From positions 140,001 through 204,000 of the forward strand of contig JAEMWC010000394.1 of NCBI GenBank assembly GCA_016490735.1: DNA of 64,000 bases. The letters run 5' to 3'. The notes below the pieces were generated by a model, which made no database searches, was not told where the DNA came from, and saw only the letters and a list, made by a program, of their open reading frames with translations. The translations under genes were made by a program, and so were the position numbers. Origin of the DNA: Pachyseris speciosa. Its lineage: Eukaryota; Cnidaria; Anthozoa; Scleractinia; Pachyseridae. This document shows, one piece after another, positions 19,771-29,835 of this stretch; position 1 is the first letter of the stretch, and each line of letters begins with the position of its first letter.

Positions 19771-22700
19771 CTAGATTTCATAATGTCCATAGGCAAAGCT
19801 TGTCACGCCATTATCATGAATATACCGCTTGTCGTCAAAGCAGCTGAGTGATACTTTATTTATCTCATAACTTCCAAGTTGATGGTTCTGACTTCTAATT
19901 GTTTTCATTCTATGATGCATCTGTTTATTATCAAATAGTGTCTCTTTATAATTTTCATGTTTGATGTTATTCTTAATAATATTCTTACTAATACCTTTTG
20001 CTGTCTTCCCTCCTTTCTGATCATCTTTAATATAGCTATACATCTTCGATCTCAGTCCTACGAATTCACATATTGGGACTCCAGCAGCCTCATCTTTCAT
20101 CTTACCAATTACTTTTTTATTGGTCTTATCGGAGAATGGCGAGCTTTCAGGATAGTCACTGTTATCGAATTTATTTTTATCCTTCCAGAAATTTCTATAG
20201 ATGTCATGGGTTCCAATTTCATAGGTCAGTGAGTCTGTGTCTGTGAATAATAATTTTGCTTCATCTCCATATTTCTCTTTGATGTAGTTGTAATGGAAAT
20301 CGTACATCAGTGTCTTGCTAAGGTCTAGAATACACATCCCGACGTATGCTGGCCGGTTTAAAGTAAGTGTTTCTTTTATCTTATGAACAGCTACTAGATT
20401 TTCATCGAAGATTTTACTGCTAACATAAGTGGGTTTACTAGCTAATTTCAATAGCTTCTCCTCATCAGTCACCAATCTGACGTCTACTCGCTTTCTGAGG
20501 TTTTCCATCGTTTTGCCAAATACACTGTTATTCATCAGCTTGAAAAAGTCTTTCTCAAAGGCATTTTTAGCATTCTTACGTTTTTCAGTATTGAAATCAA
20601 TATATTGCCTAAGCCACGCGGACTGATTGAATTCTAACACTCGATGGATTTTAGTTATTTTCAAACCGAGATCAGTATATAATTGGAGGTTCCTATAATG
20701 GAGCACGTATTTTTCTTTGTTGCTTAATGTTGGTATCAGTTTATGTACCAGACCAGTTGATATATTATATTTCTTTGCTATATCCTTGCAATAGTCTGAA
20801 AGCATGTCTTCAGTTACTTTCACCTTCTCTGGCCCAAGTGGGTAATCATTATGTAGATCATGCAACTCCTGGGGGTATTCCAGATCAACTTCCAGAATCA
20901 AACCCTTTTTGCTGTCTTCTTTGTATTTAGCCAGGTTGAGATTATTTATTTTATTCTCAGTCATCCATCTGAATCCGCCTTTTGGTAAATATTGACTCAT
21001 AGCCCAACCATACAAATTATTAGCATCAAGATACACGATGTACTTCGAGGGCGCCTTCTCGTCATACTCTTTCATGTATTTATTATTTGCTTTACCGTAA
21101 CGGTTGGCTATATAGCTGATTCCTCCACGCAGACCCTTTTCAATGAACTGGAACATATCAATGTCTGTCATCAATTCTAATTTTATGTCAGTCATTTTCA
21201 GCATGGCGTCCCAAGATAAACCAGGAGAGGTGAAATAGTGACACGGGTCCAGTTTATAGTACTCAAGGCATGTTTTTCTGAAGTTTTCAAATACATCAGC
21301 CAGTAGGAGTACATCTTTTTTAAGGTACAGGTCATGATAATCACCCATGTTTTTCAAAGAGAATGTTTCCCACACTGTCTGAGCATGTGTATAGTCTTCA
21401 TCTGATATATGCGTATCACTCAGTATGCTATAGAATTCATCTTTTGAGGGCAGCTTCTGATTGAATTGATCGAAACTGTCCATGTAGTCGTAAGGATAAA
21501 CACCTTTCTGTGCCATCAGATTAAGATCCTTTCCCTTGAACTCTTGTGAGGTGAATTTTAAGGCTTCTTTTGGTAGATTGCCTACAAGTTTTTTCAAACT
21601 GGAGCTCATGAACTGGAAACTATCAATGAAGGTCAAGTGGTTGCCAAGCATGAAAGCCATATACTTCTCCATGTTATTTGGGATAGCATTGATGTTCATT
21701 TGACAGTCTTCACCTTTCTTGTTTTTGTAAGTGTGCTTCTTAACAATGGCTCCAATCTCCTGCATAATAAAATGACTATCATAGCCTCTCAGATTGTGGA
21801 ATATAACAGGTATTTTTATTTCTTCTGGGTTCACTCTGAGTTTCAGATTACAATCTTGGTGAGCAGAACCTCTGTATTTACCAGTGATGTGACAATGATC
21901 TCGGACTCTAATATCCTTTTAAGTATATTTCTTATCACAGATGTGACAAACTTTGGCTTTTCGGAATTTCTCTTCATCATCTTTAGTCATTTTCAATGGT
22001 TTGTTAAAATTTTTTTTCACAACATTCTTGCAATATTTGACCTCCTCCAGCATAGCTTTCATGAATTTGTACACAGCCTTTTCACCCCTGTATATTACTG
22101 CCGGTTTGCTGTATTTATCATCATAACAACAAACTACTTTATAGCCGTGGCCACAGTCAGTATGCTTCTGATAGGCTTCAGTGTATGATTTATCATTGTT
22201 GGGTTGACAACCGTGTATTTTTTCAGTGATGGCCTCAAAATCAGCATAGATCACAAATGGTACCTGCTGTTGCTTATGAAAGTTGTTGAATTTCAGTATG
22301 TTGTTATCTTTGTTTGGCATTTTTATTGCCTGTGTGCCATTTACTTGCATGCAGTTGTCCTTGTGATTATTCAACACCCTTTCAGAGCTGAAACACTGTA
22401 AGCAATGCATACAAAAGTGTTTTCTTTCTTTGTGCTTTGTTTGATTGTACATGAACTTATTGAAATCTTTGATTAGCACATAATGCTTGTTTTCATTTTC
22501 AGTTATTAGAAGCAGATTCAAGCAGTCTGCATATTTCTCTTTTGACACATATATTGGATAAGGTTGTTTCTCCTCATAACCGAATACATTGATGTTGATC
22601 TCATTTTGTTTTTCAATCTTATTGTAATGTTTGGTAGTCACTGGAAATTCAATCCCTGTATAATCCAATTTTTCAATGTATTTTTTGTCAACTTTTTTAA

Positions 22701-23575
22701 TCCTCTGTGGGTATTTCTCTTGTGGGTTCAGGTGTCTGATGTGACACCATCGGAAGCATTCATTATCCTCATTTTTCAAGTTAATTAAACCCTTCGCACT
22801 GTTTCTAAGTTCATTTGGTAGTTTTATGTATGAGGAGCCCTTCATTGGCGCATATTTCACAACATTGAGGTAATGGCTGTCAACAGATTCAATTGTCCAA
22901 CCTGAACCTTCAGATACCCAAACTGCAATCTTATTCATTATTTGGTCTTTTGACAACTGTAGTGATTCAGTTACTTCCACATTATTCACAATTGTTTGAG
23001 CTACACTGTTGAAATATGCGGTTTTGTATTCTATTTCTCCGTCAGTCATTTTTGCAAATGTTACCTTGAGTGTTTCAACAAATTTGAGACCTTTAATTTC
23101 ATTCAACAATTTTATAATATTATATGCAACAGCTTTTCTTGTGTTTTGCAGTTGCGCAAGCGGGTCTTTGTTATTTTTCATACCGATTTCAAAAGATTTT
23201 GTGAAGCCCTTCAGAGCTTTCTCTGTTTGCTCTATCTTAGTCCTGGGTGTAGGTGTTGGTCTCTGAATCACCTGTTTGGTTCTGGGGCTGGGATCGGTCT
23301 ATTTTTCAATTGTTCTATTTCTTCCAACCATTCTTTTGGTGGTGCTGGTAATCTTTTTCTTTCGAAGTAATCAACCAATTTTTGACAGTTGGTCTTTTCG
23401 TCCTTGGGGCGGGAATTGGTCTTGTTCTTGGTTTAGGTACAGGTTTTGTATCATCAACTATAATAACTTTAGGCTTTTTCTGCTGCTTCAACAGCAATTC
23501 GATTAGCTTTGATTTTCTCAATTTTTTGAGACTTTTCTTGTCCATATTACTAATAGTTTCGATAATTTTTTCCAT
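19771..23575 (-). pseudogene. polB: Protein-primed family B DNA polymerase (broken)
   Basis: The replicative polymerase, about 1,250 codons when all pieces are counted, normal for Polintons. From the N-terminus: a basic, proline-rich start with PAPRTK-like repeats, a C2H2-like finger (CMHCLQCF, then HKDNC), Exo I YADFEAI, Exo II HNLRGYDSHF, Exo III YLKKDVLLLAD, palm motif A YLDANNLYGW, motif B KLMNNSVFGK, motif C FTDTDSL, and a KMYSYI (KxY) block. All catalytic aspartates are visible. Breaks: an in-frame TAA at 21919-21921, and two frame changes in the N-terminal region (near 23,290 and 23,385). The 3' stop at 19771 is close to the TIR. It should replicate linear DNA using a terminal protein primer. 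As read, it cannot make one chain. Confidence 0.93.
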
Positions 23576-23679
23576 TTATAATATATCTATAGTTATTATT
23601 TCTTTAAAACATTTCCGTCTGCGTTTAAATATGGTTGAGAATTCAATTGATCCAATTACTGGATCCTTTTGAATTGTAA

Positions 23680-23877
23680 TTATTGAAGAATATTTTTTTG
23701 ATGTTTTTTCGTTTTAATATGACAAGATTTTCCTGCCATTGTGTAGTTACGTCCTGTCTTACATATGTTACAGTACCATTCTTTATTTAGCATATAGGTA
23801 GTCTTGTGTTTTTTTCTTTCCTCATCACTGAGAACTCTAGGCCTTCCCCGACCTCTCTTGACATTTTGATTCTCCAT
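23680..23877 (-). CDS. Small AT-hook / C2H2 zinc-finger protein
   Basis: 65 residues, all visible. Residues 8-15 hold an AT-hook (KRGRGRPR), and about 36-58 a C2H2-like finger (CNICKTGRNY, then CHIKTKKH). It likely binds AT-rich minor groove and DNA. It lies between PolB and the Bro-N gene in the same direction, with AGATTATATATG ahead of the start. A transcription or packaging accessory role is inferred. No close named family. Confidence 0.75.
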   Translation of the reverse strand: MENQNVKRGRGRPRVLSDEERKKHKTTYMLNKEWYCNICKTGRNYTMAGKSCHIKTKKHQKNILQ

Positions 23878-23906
23878 ATATAATCTATTTTTATTTTTAT
23901 ATCAAT

Positions 23907-24788
23907 TTAATATTCTTTTAAATCTTTCCTTCTTGATAAGTATAATTTGCTTTCTTCTAAGTGTTTAGTTATTTCATGAATCAAGTCTTCGAAACTATTA
24001 CTCATGAGGTATTTGCATTTGTTTTTCTCATACATTAGCTTCATATCAGACTGTTTGTCTGACACTTTATACACACCTGTTGGGCTTTTAAATTCAAGAC
24101 AAAGAGCATTGTATTTTCTTGTGGGATTCATCAGCATTAAATCACATTGTCCAGCCATATATCCTTTCTTATAACTTCTGATTCTCATATTCGGGCTTAT
24201 TTGATTTTCACCTAATCCGCCACCATTAATGCGTCTTCATATTTCTTTCTGATGAATGACACAATCTTGTAGTGCAGATCATCTTCACTTTCAATCATCA
24301 GCATATTATTGCTTCTGTCATTGAACTGTTTGTAATATCCCTGTTTCCTGATTGATGGCAACACTTTCGATGTAACCCAATGTTTGAATTTTACTGCTTC
24401 CTGTTTTTTAGAGGACAGTATTAGTGAATAAAGTCCTGATTCATTTATAAAAAAAACATTTGAAAGTTTTTTCAATGGTCTCAGCACGAGGTAACATTTC
24501 GTTACATCGTGAATCAGTGGCCTCAGCACGAGGTAACGTTTTGTTACATCGTGAATCAGTGGCCTCATCACGAGGGACCATTTTGTTACATCGTGAATTT
24601 ATGCTGATTTTGTGGTCTCTTAAGATTCTATCATCAGATAAAACATGATCCTTGATTGCTTTTTGTGGATTTTTATAGTCAAGAATAGAAGCTATGTCTC
24701 TACCTCTGAACCAAATCTCATTGTTGTCATCAAGATAACAATCTATTGATACATCCAATTCTTTATTATTGTAGGAATATTTTTGCAT
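23907..24788 (-). pseudogene. Bro-N plus VRR-NUC nuclease protein (frameshifted)
   Basis: The N-terminal block (from 24788) has IWFRGRDIASILDYKNPQKA, and later VFFINESGLYSLILSSKK and FKHWVTSKVLPSIRKQGYY, the Bro-N fold of viral and phage antirepressors. The C-terminal block (to 23907) has GQCDLMLMN, CLEFKSPTG and SDKQSDM, the D...ExK and Q signature of VRR-NUC (PD-(D/E)XK) nucleases. A three-copy 14-residue repeat (DSRCNKxLPRAEAT-like) is inserted in the Bro-N region. Frame changes lie near 24,460 (A-run) and near 24,213. A DNA-binding nuclease for replication or repair is inferred. Confidence 0.75.
24477..24602. repeat. 42-bp tandem repeat x3 within Bro-N gene
   Basis: Three adjacent 42-bp units (g.cctcagcacgaggtaac...gttacatcgtgaatcagt), in phase with the reading frame (14 codons each). 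Units 1 and 2 are nearly identical; unit 3 differs at several bases. Confidence 0.9.
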
Positions 24789-24937
24789 TTGTATATTATA
24801 GTAATTTATTTTTTTAATTCATTTTCGACCTGTGTTTAAATATAGTCAGGAATAATAATATTCTTGGCTACATAATAGCAAATGACAGTATGTACTACTG
24901 TAGGGTCTACTCACATATATGTTAGATAATTTTCTCT
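24789..24937. other. Polinton intergenic gap
   Basis: A short AT-rich gap between the integrase stop and the Bro-N gene start, with no ORF. Confidence 0.5.
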
Positions 24938-25873
24938 TTATAATATGTCTTTTAAATCCTTGAACGGTATCCAACTGTTAAATTCGTCACTGTAACCCTT
25001 CCACTTCACCAAAGCTTGTTTCTTCTTGTAATCTCTGCGAATGACTTTATCAATACGGAATACATCCTGTCTGGCTTTCAATAATTCAGGTTCAGAAAAA
25101 CTCCCTTCAATATCTTCACCTTTCAGATCCTTTATTTTGTATGTTATTGGATTAGTGTACTGGATCTTATCAACTGTAAACACTTCTTCAGTCCAATTTG
25201 GTGTATAGCCCTTGTCGAACACATTCCGTTTATACTTAGATATTCGAACCTTATCACCTATTTTGAATTTCGGTTTCTGTTTTAATGTTTTCATATCACC
25301 ATACAAATTGAAGTAAACAGTTCCTTCATTCCTCTTATCAGATGCTTCAACGGGTGTCATCTTTATGCTTGAATGTTTGGTATTATTATACTGTTTCACT
25401 AATTTTGGTAACATGTCTAAATACTGTGTATTACCTTGAACAGTGAACTGTTTCCACATTTTGGACTTCATTGTCCTATTCCATCTTTCAACTACTGATG
25501 ACTTCTCTTCATTCTCAGTTGAGTACATCTGTACACTATGTTTCTCTAGCAAGTCCTTCAAGTGTTTGTTGTAAAACTCTTTTCCCTTGTCGACCCATAA
25601 ATACTGTGGTTTTCTGCCTTCCTTAAATATTGTTTTGAATGCTTCAGTGACAGATTCACCTTTCTTATCCTTCAGTGGGACAATCCAACCATATTTGCTG
25701 AAGACATCAATAACCATAAGAAGATATCGATAACCTTCATTCCATTTACTGAACTGTTGCATTTCAACCAGATCACTTGCCCATATTTCATCAATTTTAT
25801 TTACAATCACACGCCGCCGAGTGAAATTTCGTTTTATGGGTGCATGTAATTCATCAGCTAGTTTTCTTGCCAG
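24938..25873 (-). CDS. int: Polinton integrase (RVE core plus chromodomain)
   Basis: The retrovirus-type DDE integrase that inserts the element with a 6-bp duplication. Core: first Asp in WASDLVEM, second Asp in WVDKGKEFYN, Glu in SSVVERWNRT. Then an SH3-like region (FKIGDKVRISKYKRNVFDKG) and a C-terminal chromodomain (FRIDKVIRRDYKK, then ALVKWKGYSDEFNSW) that may steer insertion to modified histones. The frame is open upstream of the ATG-like region to a CTG at 25871-25873, and no ATG occurs before the residue in DLVEM. It overlaps the PLA2 ORF end by 20 bases in another frame. The catalytic triad is intact; translation start is uncertain. Confidence 0.93.
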   Translation of the reverse strand: MARKLADELHAPIKRNFTRRRVIVNKIDEIWASDLVEMQQFSKWNEGYRYLLMVIDVFSKYGWIVPLKDKKGESVTEAFKTIFKEGRKPQYLWVDKGKEFYNKHLKDLLEKHSVQMYSTENEEKSSVVERWNRTMKSKMWKQFTVQGNTQYLDMLPKLVKQYNNTKHSSIKMTPVEASDKRNEGTVYFNLYGDMKTLKQKPKFKIGDKVRISKYKRNVFDKGYTPNWTEEVFTVDKIQYTNPITYKIKDLKGEDIEGSFSEPELLKARQDVFRIDKVIRRDYKKKQALVKWKGYSDEFNSWIPFKDLKDIL

Positions 25874-26495
25874 TTTTCTTCACTCGACGGCTTTTTCCGT
25901 TTTTTGAAACACCAAGACCTAATTTCTGTTTTTTGTCAATTAAGAATCTAGCTGTTTGACCCCATTTTGGCATCTCACCATATGGTATTTGATCTAGTGA
26001 CTCGACCATTGTTCTATCACAATCACCTTTATTTTTTCCCATATCATAACAAATATCATGATAAGCTGCTATTTCATCTACTTTATTGTAAGGCAGGACA
26101 TTCCATTTTGTGACCTCACCTGTGTTTTTATCATACTCTAACTGTTTATCGAGGGGATTATAAGGTCCCATGTATTTATACTTTCCGGGTGTCCATCCAC
26201 TTTTCGGTTTAGGAAGCTTGCCAATAACCTTATGAATGTCAATAGCACCGCCATAATCTAATCCTTTGATATCTGTTTTGTAACGAATATTTGGTCTCAC
26301 TTTTGTTGACAGTTGATTTAAAGCTTCAGTCCCAACCTTTGTAATTATAGGCTTTGTGAGGGAAAGTCCTTTGTCAATTAATTTCTTTTGCAGCTTTGGA
26401 TTTCTCATTGCTTCTGATGCATAATATCTACCCATTTCAACACCCTTCTTCGCTAAATAAGGGACTCCATGTTCTAAGAATCCTGTTAGCGCCAT
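25854..26495 (-). CDS. Parvovirus-type phospholipase A2 domain protein
   Basis: 213 codons from the ATG at 26495. Residues 1-60 are amphipathic/helical (GVPYLAKKGVEMGRYYASEA). About residues 105-150 show a PLA2 signature: calcium loop YMGPYNPLD and catalytic His-Asp DEIAAYHDICYDMG, followed by GDCDRTM. The C-terminus is basic (KSRRVKKTGKK), NLS-like. Such domains in parvovirus capsids breach endosomal membranes, so a virion entry role is inferred. The same frame stays open upstream of the ATG towards the zinc-ribbon ORF at 26540-26698, suggesting one original fusion protein with a frame break near 26,553. Confidence 0.85.
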   Translation of the reverse strand: MALTGFLEHGVPYLAKKGVEMGRYYASEAMRNPKLQKKLIDKGLSLTKPIITKVGTEALNQLSTKVRPNIRYKTDIKGLDYGGAIDIHKVIGKLPKPKSGWTPGKYKYMGPYNPLDKQLEYDKNTGEVTKWNVLPYNKVDEIAAYHDICYDMGKNKGDCDRTMVESLDQIPYGEMPKWGQTARFLIDKKQKLGLGVSKNGKSRRVKKTGKKTS

Positions 26496-26539
26496 ATCTG
26501 CGGCTGAATCTAGTATGCCCGCCCCTTCAGACGGGCTAT

Positions 26540-26698
26540 TCAGTTTCCCCGATTTCTGACAAATTTAGTCTTTGTGATTCCACATTCAGCACAAGTACAT
26601 TTCATCACAGTTCGACCATTTTTTGTCTTTTGATATCTTTCACTTCCTGGTACACATTCAGTGACTTTCTTCTGTTTCACACAATATGATTTTACCAT
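26540..26698 (-). CDS. Small zinc-ribbon ORF, N-terminal part of the PLA2 protein
   Basis: The ATG at 26698 (TATAATG context, with TATCTAAC 13 bases ahead) encodes 52 residues. MVKSYCVKQKK is basic, then a CTCAEC cluster plus earlier cysteines make a likely zinc ribbon. Downstream the PLA2 frame is open, so this is probably the displaced N-terminus of that virion protein. It is too short to place in a family with certainty. Confidence 0.65.
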   Translation of the reverse strand: MVKSYCVKQKKVTECVPGSERYQKTKNGRTVMKCTCAECGITKTKFVRNRGN

Positions 26699-26710
26699 TA
26701 TACATATTGG

Positions 26711-26851
26711 TTAGATATTTTCTTTAAAAACTTGTTTCACTTCACATATTATTATAACATCTTCGCCGAATTGGTTCTTGAGTACTATCATTATCTTGTC
26801 ATTACGAACTACAACAGGTGTTCCAACAACTTGCACAATAATTGTTTCCAT
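26711..26851 (-). CDS. 46-residue Polinton ORF, unknown
   Basis: The ATG at 26851 opens METIIVQVVGTPVVVRNDKI, a short beta-rich protein ending VFKENI. It is preceded by ATCTAACTAAATTATATG, the same TCTAA-type box seen before other virion genes, which favours real expression. Function not recognised. Confidence 0.5.
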   Translation of the reverse strand: METIIVQVVGTPVVVRNDKIMIVLKNQFGEDVIIICEVKQVFKENI

Positions 26852-26860
26852 ATAATTTAG

Positions 26861-27448
26861 TTAGATATTCTTGAAATAATTTATGATAAACCTGTGATTG
26901 ACTCTTGTGTCTGTTGGATCAAATTCAGCATTATGTATTGTATTAAGAATGGATCTCCCATTTTGTCTCTCGAGAAGATAGTACAAACACCAATATCCAC
27001 ACAAGACTGAATCTCTTTCTTGTATCTCATCTCCAGAGTATTCAAGTTGTTTTCCACTTGTAGCCATGTATTTCTGTACTTCTGTTGGCATCATTAAACC
27101 AAATGAGTCAAAGTATTCACAGTATCTATCACCAATTCGATAACATACCCAATGAGTACCTGGTCCAATCTGACTGTCGAGATTGACTATCCCACATTCA
27201 TTCTTTTTCATTTGTCTCGGCATATTGTCTCTTGAAAATACTCCTCTAAAATGTTTTATTCCAAGTTGTTTAACCCAATTGATTAAATCAAAGTTGGATA
27301 AGGGTTTGTTTACAAAATGGTTCCTAGTATGGGGATTGAATTGAATGGACTGTTTTTGCCCAGTAGAAGTCCTTTTCCTTTTCTTTTTTTTTTTCATTCC
27401 ATAACCGATTGGGTTATCCCATGTACCAAAAACAGGAGGGATTGCCAT
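26861..27448 (-). CDS. pro: Adenain-like cysteine protease (maturation protease)
   Basis: 195 codons. The N-terminus is strongly basic (KKKKKRKR near residue 20). Catalytic elements in order: His in GPGTHWVCYR, acidic residue in YCEYFDSFG, Gln in DEIQERDS, Cys in SVLCGYWCLYYL. This is the Ulp1/adenovirus-protease arrangement. The enzyme is expected to cleave capsid precursors inside the virion. The full-length, unbroken frame is notable beside the damaged neighbours. It follows the pVI-like gene with almost no gap. Confidence 0.9.
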   Translation of the reverse strand: MAIPPVFGTWDNPIGYGMKKKKKRKRTSTGQKQSIQFNPHTRNHFVNKPLSNFDLINWVKQLGIKHFRGVFSRDNMPRQMKKNECGIVNLDSQIGPGTHWVCYRIGDRYCEYFDSFGLMMPTEVQKYMATSGKQLEYSGDEIQERDSVLCGYWCLYYLLERQNGRSILNTIHNAEFDPTDTRVNHRFIINYFKNI

Positions 27449-27452
27449 GGAA

Positions 27453-28160
27453 TCATAGCATGTTTCCCACCTTTCTTTCTGGGTACAATGTCATCTGGAA
27501 CATGAACAGGTATTGACCGTCTTGGACGGCTGCTTTCAACATGCAAACCTTTTCCAAATAACCCTTGACTGCATCAATGGCTAATGGGATACCGATACTC
27601 GCCAGTATTGTTCCAATACCCTTTCCAGTATGCGCTTTTGTTGGTTTGATAGCAAGTTGTCCACCAGACTGCATCGCATTTACAAGATCAGCCATTTGTC
27701 TCACATTCAATAAATTTCTAAAATTTAATAGTTGGGGCAAGTTTTTATTGGGAATAATGAATCCTCCTTTTTGTTTCTTTCCAAATAGTTTATCAATGCC
27801 GAGACTTGCTAATGAAGAAAGAGCACCTGTAGCCAATGCTGGAGCCGCTTTAGCTACTGCTTTACCTGCATAAGGCAATAGTCTTGTTCCAAGTGAAAAA
27901 AGACTGGACCAAAGAGAGCCTCCTTCTACAACTGCTTTTCTGATTTGATTTTTTGATATCTTGATGTCTGAACCTTTTCCTGATCTTCTTGATTTAATCA
28001 GTTTGTTGATTTGTCTCTTAGTCAACATTAGTTGATCATTTCCAGACAATTCACTATGTGTCAACCTGATTGTTACAGGCGAATTTGTTGCATAAGCTTT
28101 TGCTAGCTTTTCTTTCTGACCCTGTGAAAGTTTCACTCCATGAGGATGATAAGTAGTCAT
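27453..28160 (-). CDS. Candidate minor capsid / membrane-active protein (pVI-like), C-terminus shifted
   Basis: 235 codons. Residues 1-75 are basic with LTKRQINKLIKSRRSGKG and ISKNQIRKAVVEGG. About residues 80-130 are a small-residue, amphipathic stretch (LLPYAGKAVAKAAPALATGA, then LSSLASLGIDKLFG). Residues 170-200 are Gly/Ala/Ile-rich (GTILASIGIPLAIDAVKG). The layout resembles adenovirus pVI-type membrane-lytic proteins, and this gene sits directly before the protease as part of a virion block. Another frame stays open past residue 200 with PRRSIPVHVPDDIVPRKK, so a frame change near 27,545 is likely. Role inferred. Confidence 0.6.
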   Translation of the reverse strand: MTTYHPHGVKLSQGQKEKLAKAYATNSPVTIRLTHSELSGNDQLMLTKRQINKLIKSRRSGKGSDIKISKNQIRKAVVEGGSLWSSLFSLGTRLLPYAGKAVAKAAPALATGALSSLASLGIDKLFGKKQKGGFIIPNKNLPQLLNFRNLLNVRQMADLVNAMQSGGQLAIKPTKAHTGKGIGTILASIGIPLAIDAVKGYLEKVCMLKAAVQDGQYLFMFQMTLYPERKVGNML

Positions 28161-28277
28161 ATAATATATGTTTATACTAAATTGTATTTAATACAACAAT
28201 CATTTAATTTAATTATTTAATTATTTAATTATTTAATTTATTTAATTTAATTAATTATTTCCAATTAATTATTTAAT
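28161..28277. repeat. AT-rich (TTTAATTATTTAA)n spacer
   Basis: Simple T/A repeats at 28200-28275 between the capsid gene 3' end and the next gene's start. No ORF. Confidence 0.8.
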
Positions 28278-29560
28278 TTACATTGATCTCAGAATTAATT
28301 TTCCATCAGTCTTTCTCATCTCAATATCCTGCTCATAGAGGACCAGTGCATACACACTGTAATCAGCATTTGTTGCAGTACTCAAAGCGTATTTGAAAGT
28401 CAGTTTTGTCATTCCATCTTTAATATCCTGTTTCTGTTTTGTCAGATCGAAATAAACAAAAGGGAATAATGTACCGAAGTTTCCTCTTGTGAGAAGGGTA
28501 CTGTCACTGAAATCATTAACCGCATGAACATATTTCAAAACATCTCTAAATACTCTTTGGTTCTGTTGATGGTTTGTAATGAAGCTCTGGATAATCATTC
28601 CGTTGCCAACCTCAAGATAACAATCAGTTAAAGTTCGGTTATTTGCAACTGAGAATGTGTTGTACAAGAATTTATTGGCTGTCTGAGACGAATCATTGTC
28701 ATCATTGATGATGAATACAAAGACATGCCTGGGTTTGTTTATTCCTGTGGAAATACGGAAATTGGCAGTCTGTTGTCTTGTTGAATTGCCTCTCTCAATC
28801 AATTCTCTCATGTAAGTCCACTTTCTGTTGTCAAGATACTTGCTCATGTATAAGGACTTTCCCGCAGAATTGAAAACAATGCGAGGAACTATTAGCTGGA
28901 ATTTAGTTAGTACCACACGGCAATCATCGGCAGCTTCCCAAATCAAATTGGCATCACTCTCAAGTTTCAATTTCACCTCTACTTTTGAGTTAGGCATAAG
29001 TTCATCCCAAAAGCTCTTGAAAAAACCGTATCTGTTCAATGCTATCTCTGCATTTACTTTACCGGCTGCACCATCAACAGTGCTTTGCGAGCTGCGAAAC
29101 CTTTGTTATAATAGCCGCCTGGCCAACTCTGTCTTCAGCTTGTCTTTTGTCGTCAAGATAGAAGAACTCATTGGTTCCCTGACTTACAGCATAACCCTGT
29201 GAATACTCAAGCAATGACTTAATATTTGTGGCTTGGTTGGCATCTCTGCACTCATAAACATCAAGACCATTCATTTTTACATTAATGGTGTTAATAAGAG
29301 CGTGAACTGAATTAACAATACCATTTCGATCGTCAGCAGCAATGTCATCTCCATTTGCAAGCTTTTCACAATGAAATCGACATTGAAACGGGCATTATAC
29401 CAGTCAAATGGTGTAGTCTCTCCACTGTTATCAACAACAAATCGGTAGTCTGTTTTCCTCTGATGTTCATTGTTGCTACTATAGTATTAAGTGCTGTCTC
29501 TAGTTCGAACACTACATCTTCATATCTTTCGACATATTTTGAGTCACGATAGTTTGACAT
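28278..29560 (-). pseudogene. mcp: Candidate major capsid protein (several frameshifts)
   Basis: Three blocks of one protein of about 425 residues. N-terminal block from 29560 (MSNYRDSKYVERYEDVVF), a middle block 29074-29274 (GLDVYECRDANQATNIKSLL, then SQGTNEFFYLDD), and a long C-terminal block 28278-29039 (NRYGFFKSFWDELMPN, PRHVFVFIINDDND, VFRDVLKYVHAVNDF, ALVLYEQDIEM). The beta-rich pattern, position next to penton and protease, and its size support the double jelly-roll capsid protein of Polintons. At least four frame changes lie near 29448, 29373, 29113 and 29085. The TATCTAACACAATAATATATG-type promoter box remains. Confidence 0.72.
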
Positions 29561-29582
29561 ATATTATTGTGTTAGATAAAAG

Positions 29583-29822
29583 TTATTTTATTTTACGAGG
29601 TCGACCTCTCTTTCTTTTGATTAAACCACCAGTCTGGCTCACACTCTCAGTTCCACTCTTGTTTCTCTTTTTCTTGCTTAAAAGTTCTATGATTTTGTCA
29701 CCGGCTTTTTTACCTACATGTTCACTAATTGTTGTGGCTGCTTTTTTTCCAGCTGTTTTGATCATATCAGTCACAATACCTTCACCATGTTGTTCATATT
29801 TTTTTAACTCAAACCGTTTCAT
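29583..29822 (-). CDS. Small basic AT-hook protein, candidate core protein
   Basis: 79 residues. Two lysine-rich patches, an Ala/Ile helical middle (AATTISEHVGKKAGDKIIEL) and a C-terminal AT-hook (KRKRGRPRK). It fits a DNA-condensing core protein between capsid and penton genes. No sequence family is named with confidence. Confidence 0.6.
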   Translation of the reverse strand: MKRFELKKYEQHGEGIVTDMIKTAGKKAATTISEHVGKKAGDKIIELLSKKKRNKSGTESVSQTGGLIKRKRGRPRKIK

Positions 29823-29835
29823 ATACTATTAGGTT

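Noticed and set aside
21637..22188. 183-codon plus-strand ORF, and other long plus-strand frames at 19957-23672
   Set aside because: All are antisense shadows of the polymerase gene, with unrelated low-complexity translations.
24477..24602. 42-bp repeats as a CRISPR-like array
   Set aside because: Only three contiguous units, no spacers, in frame inside a protein gene.
24938..25873. A retrovirus or LTR retrotransposon (from the integrase)
   Set aside because: No gag, RT or LTRs. The chromodomain integrase sits among PolB, protease and ATPase genes, as in Polintons.
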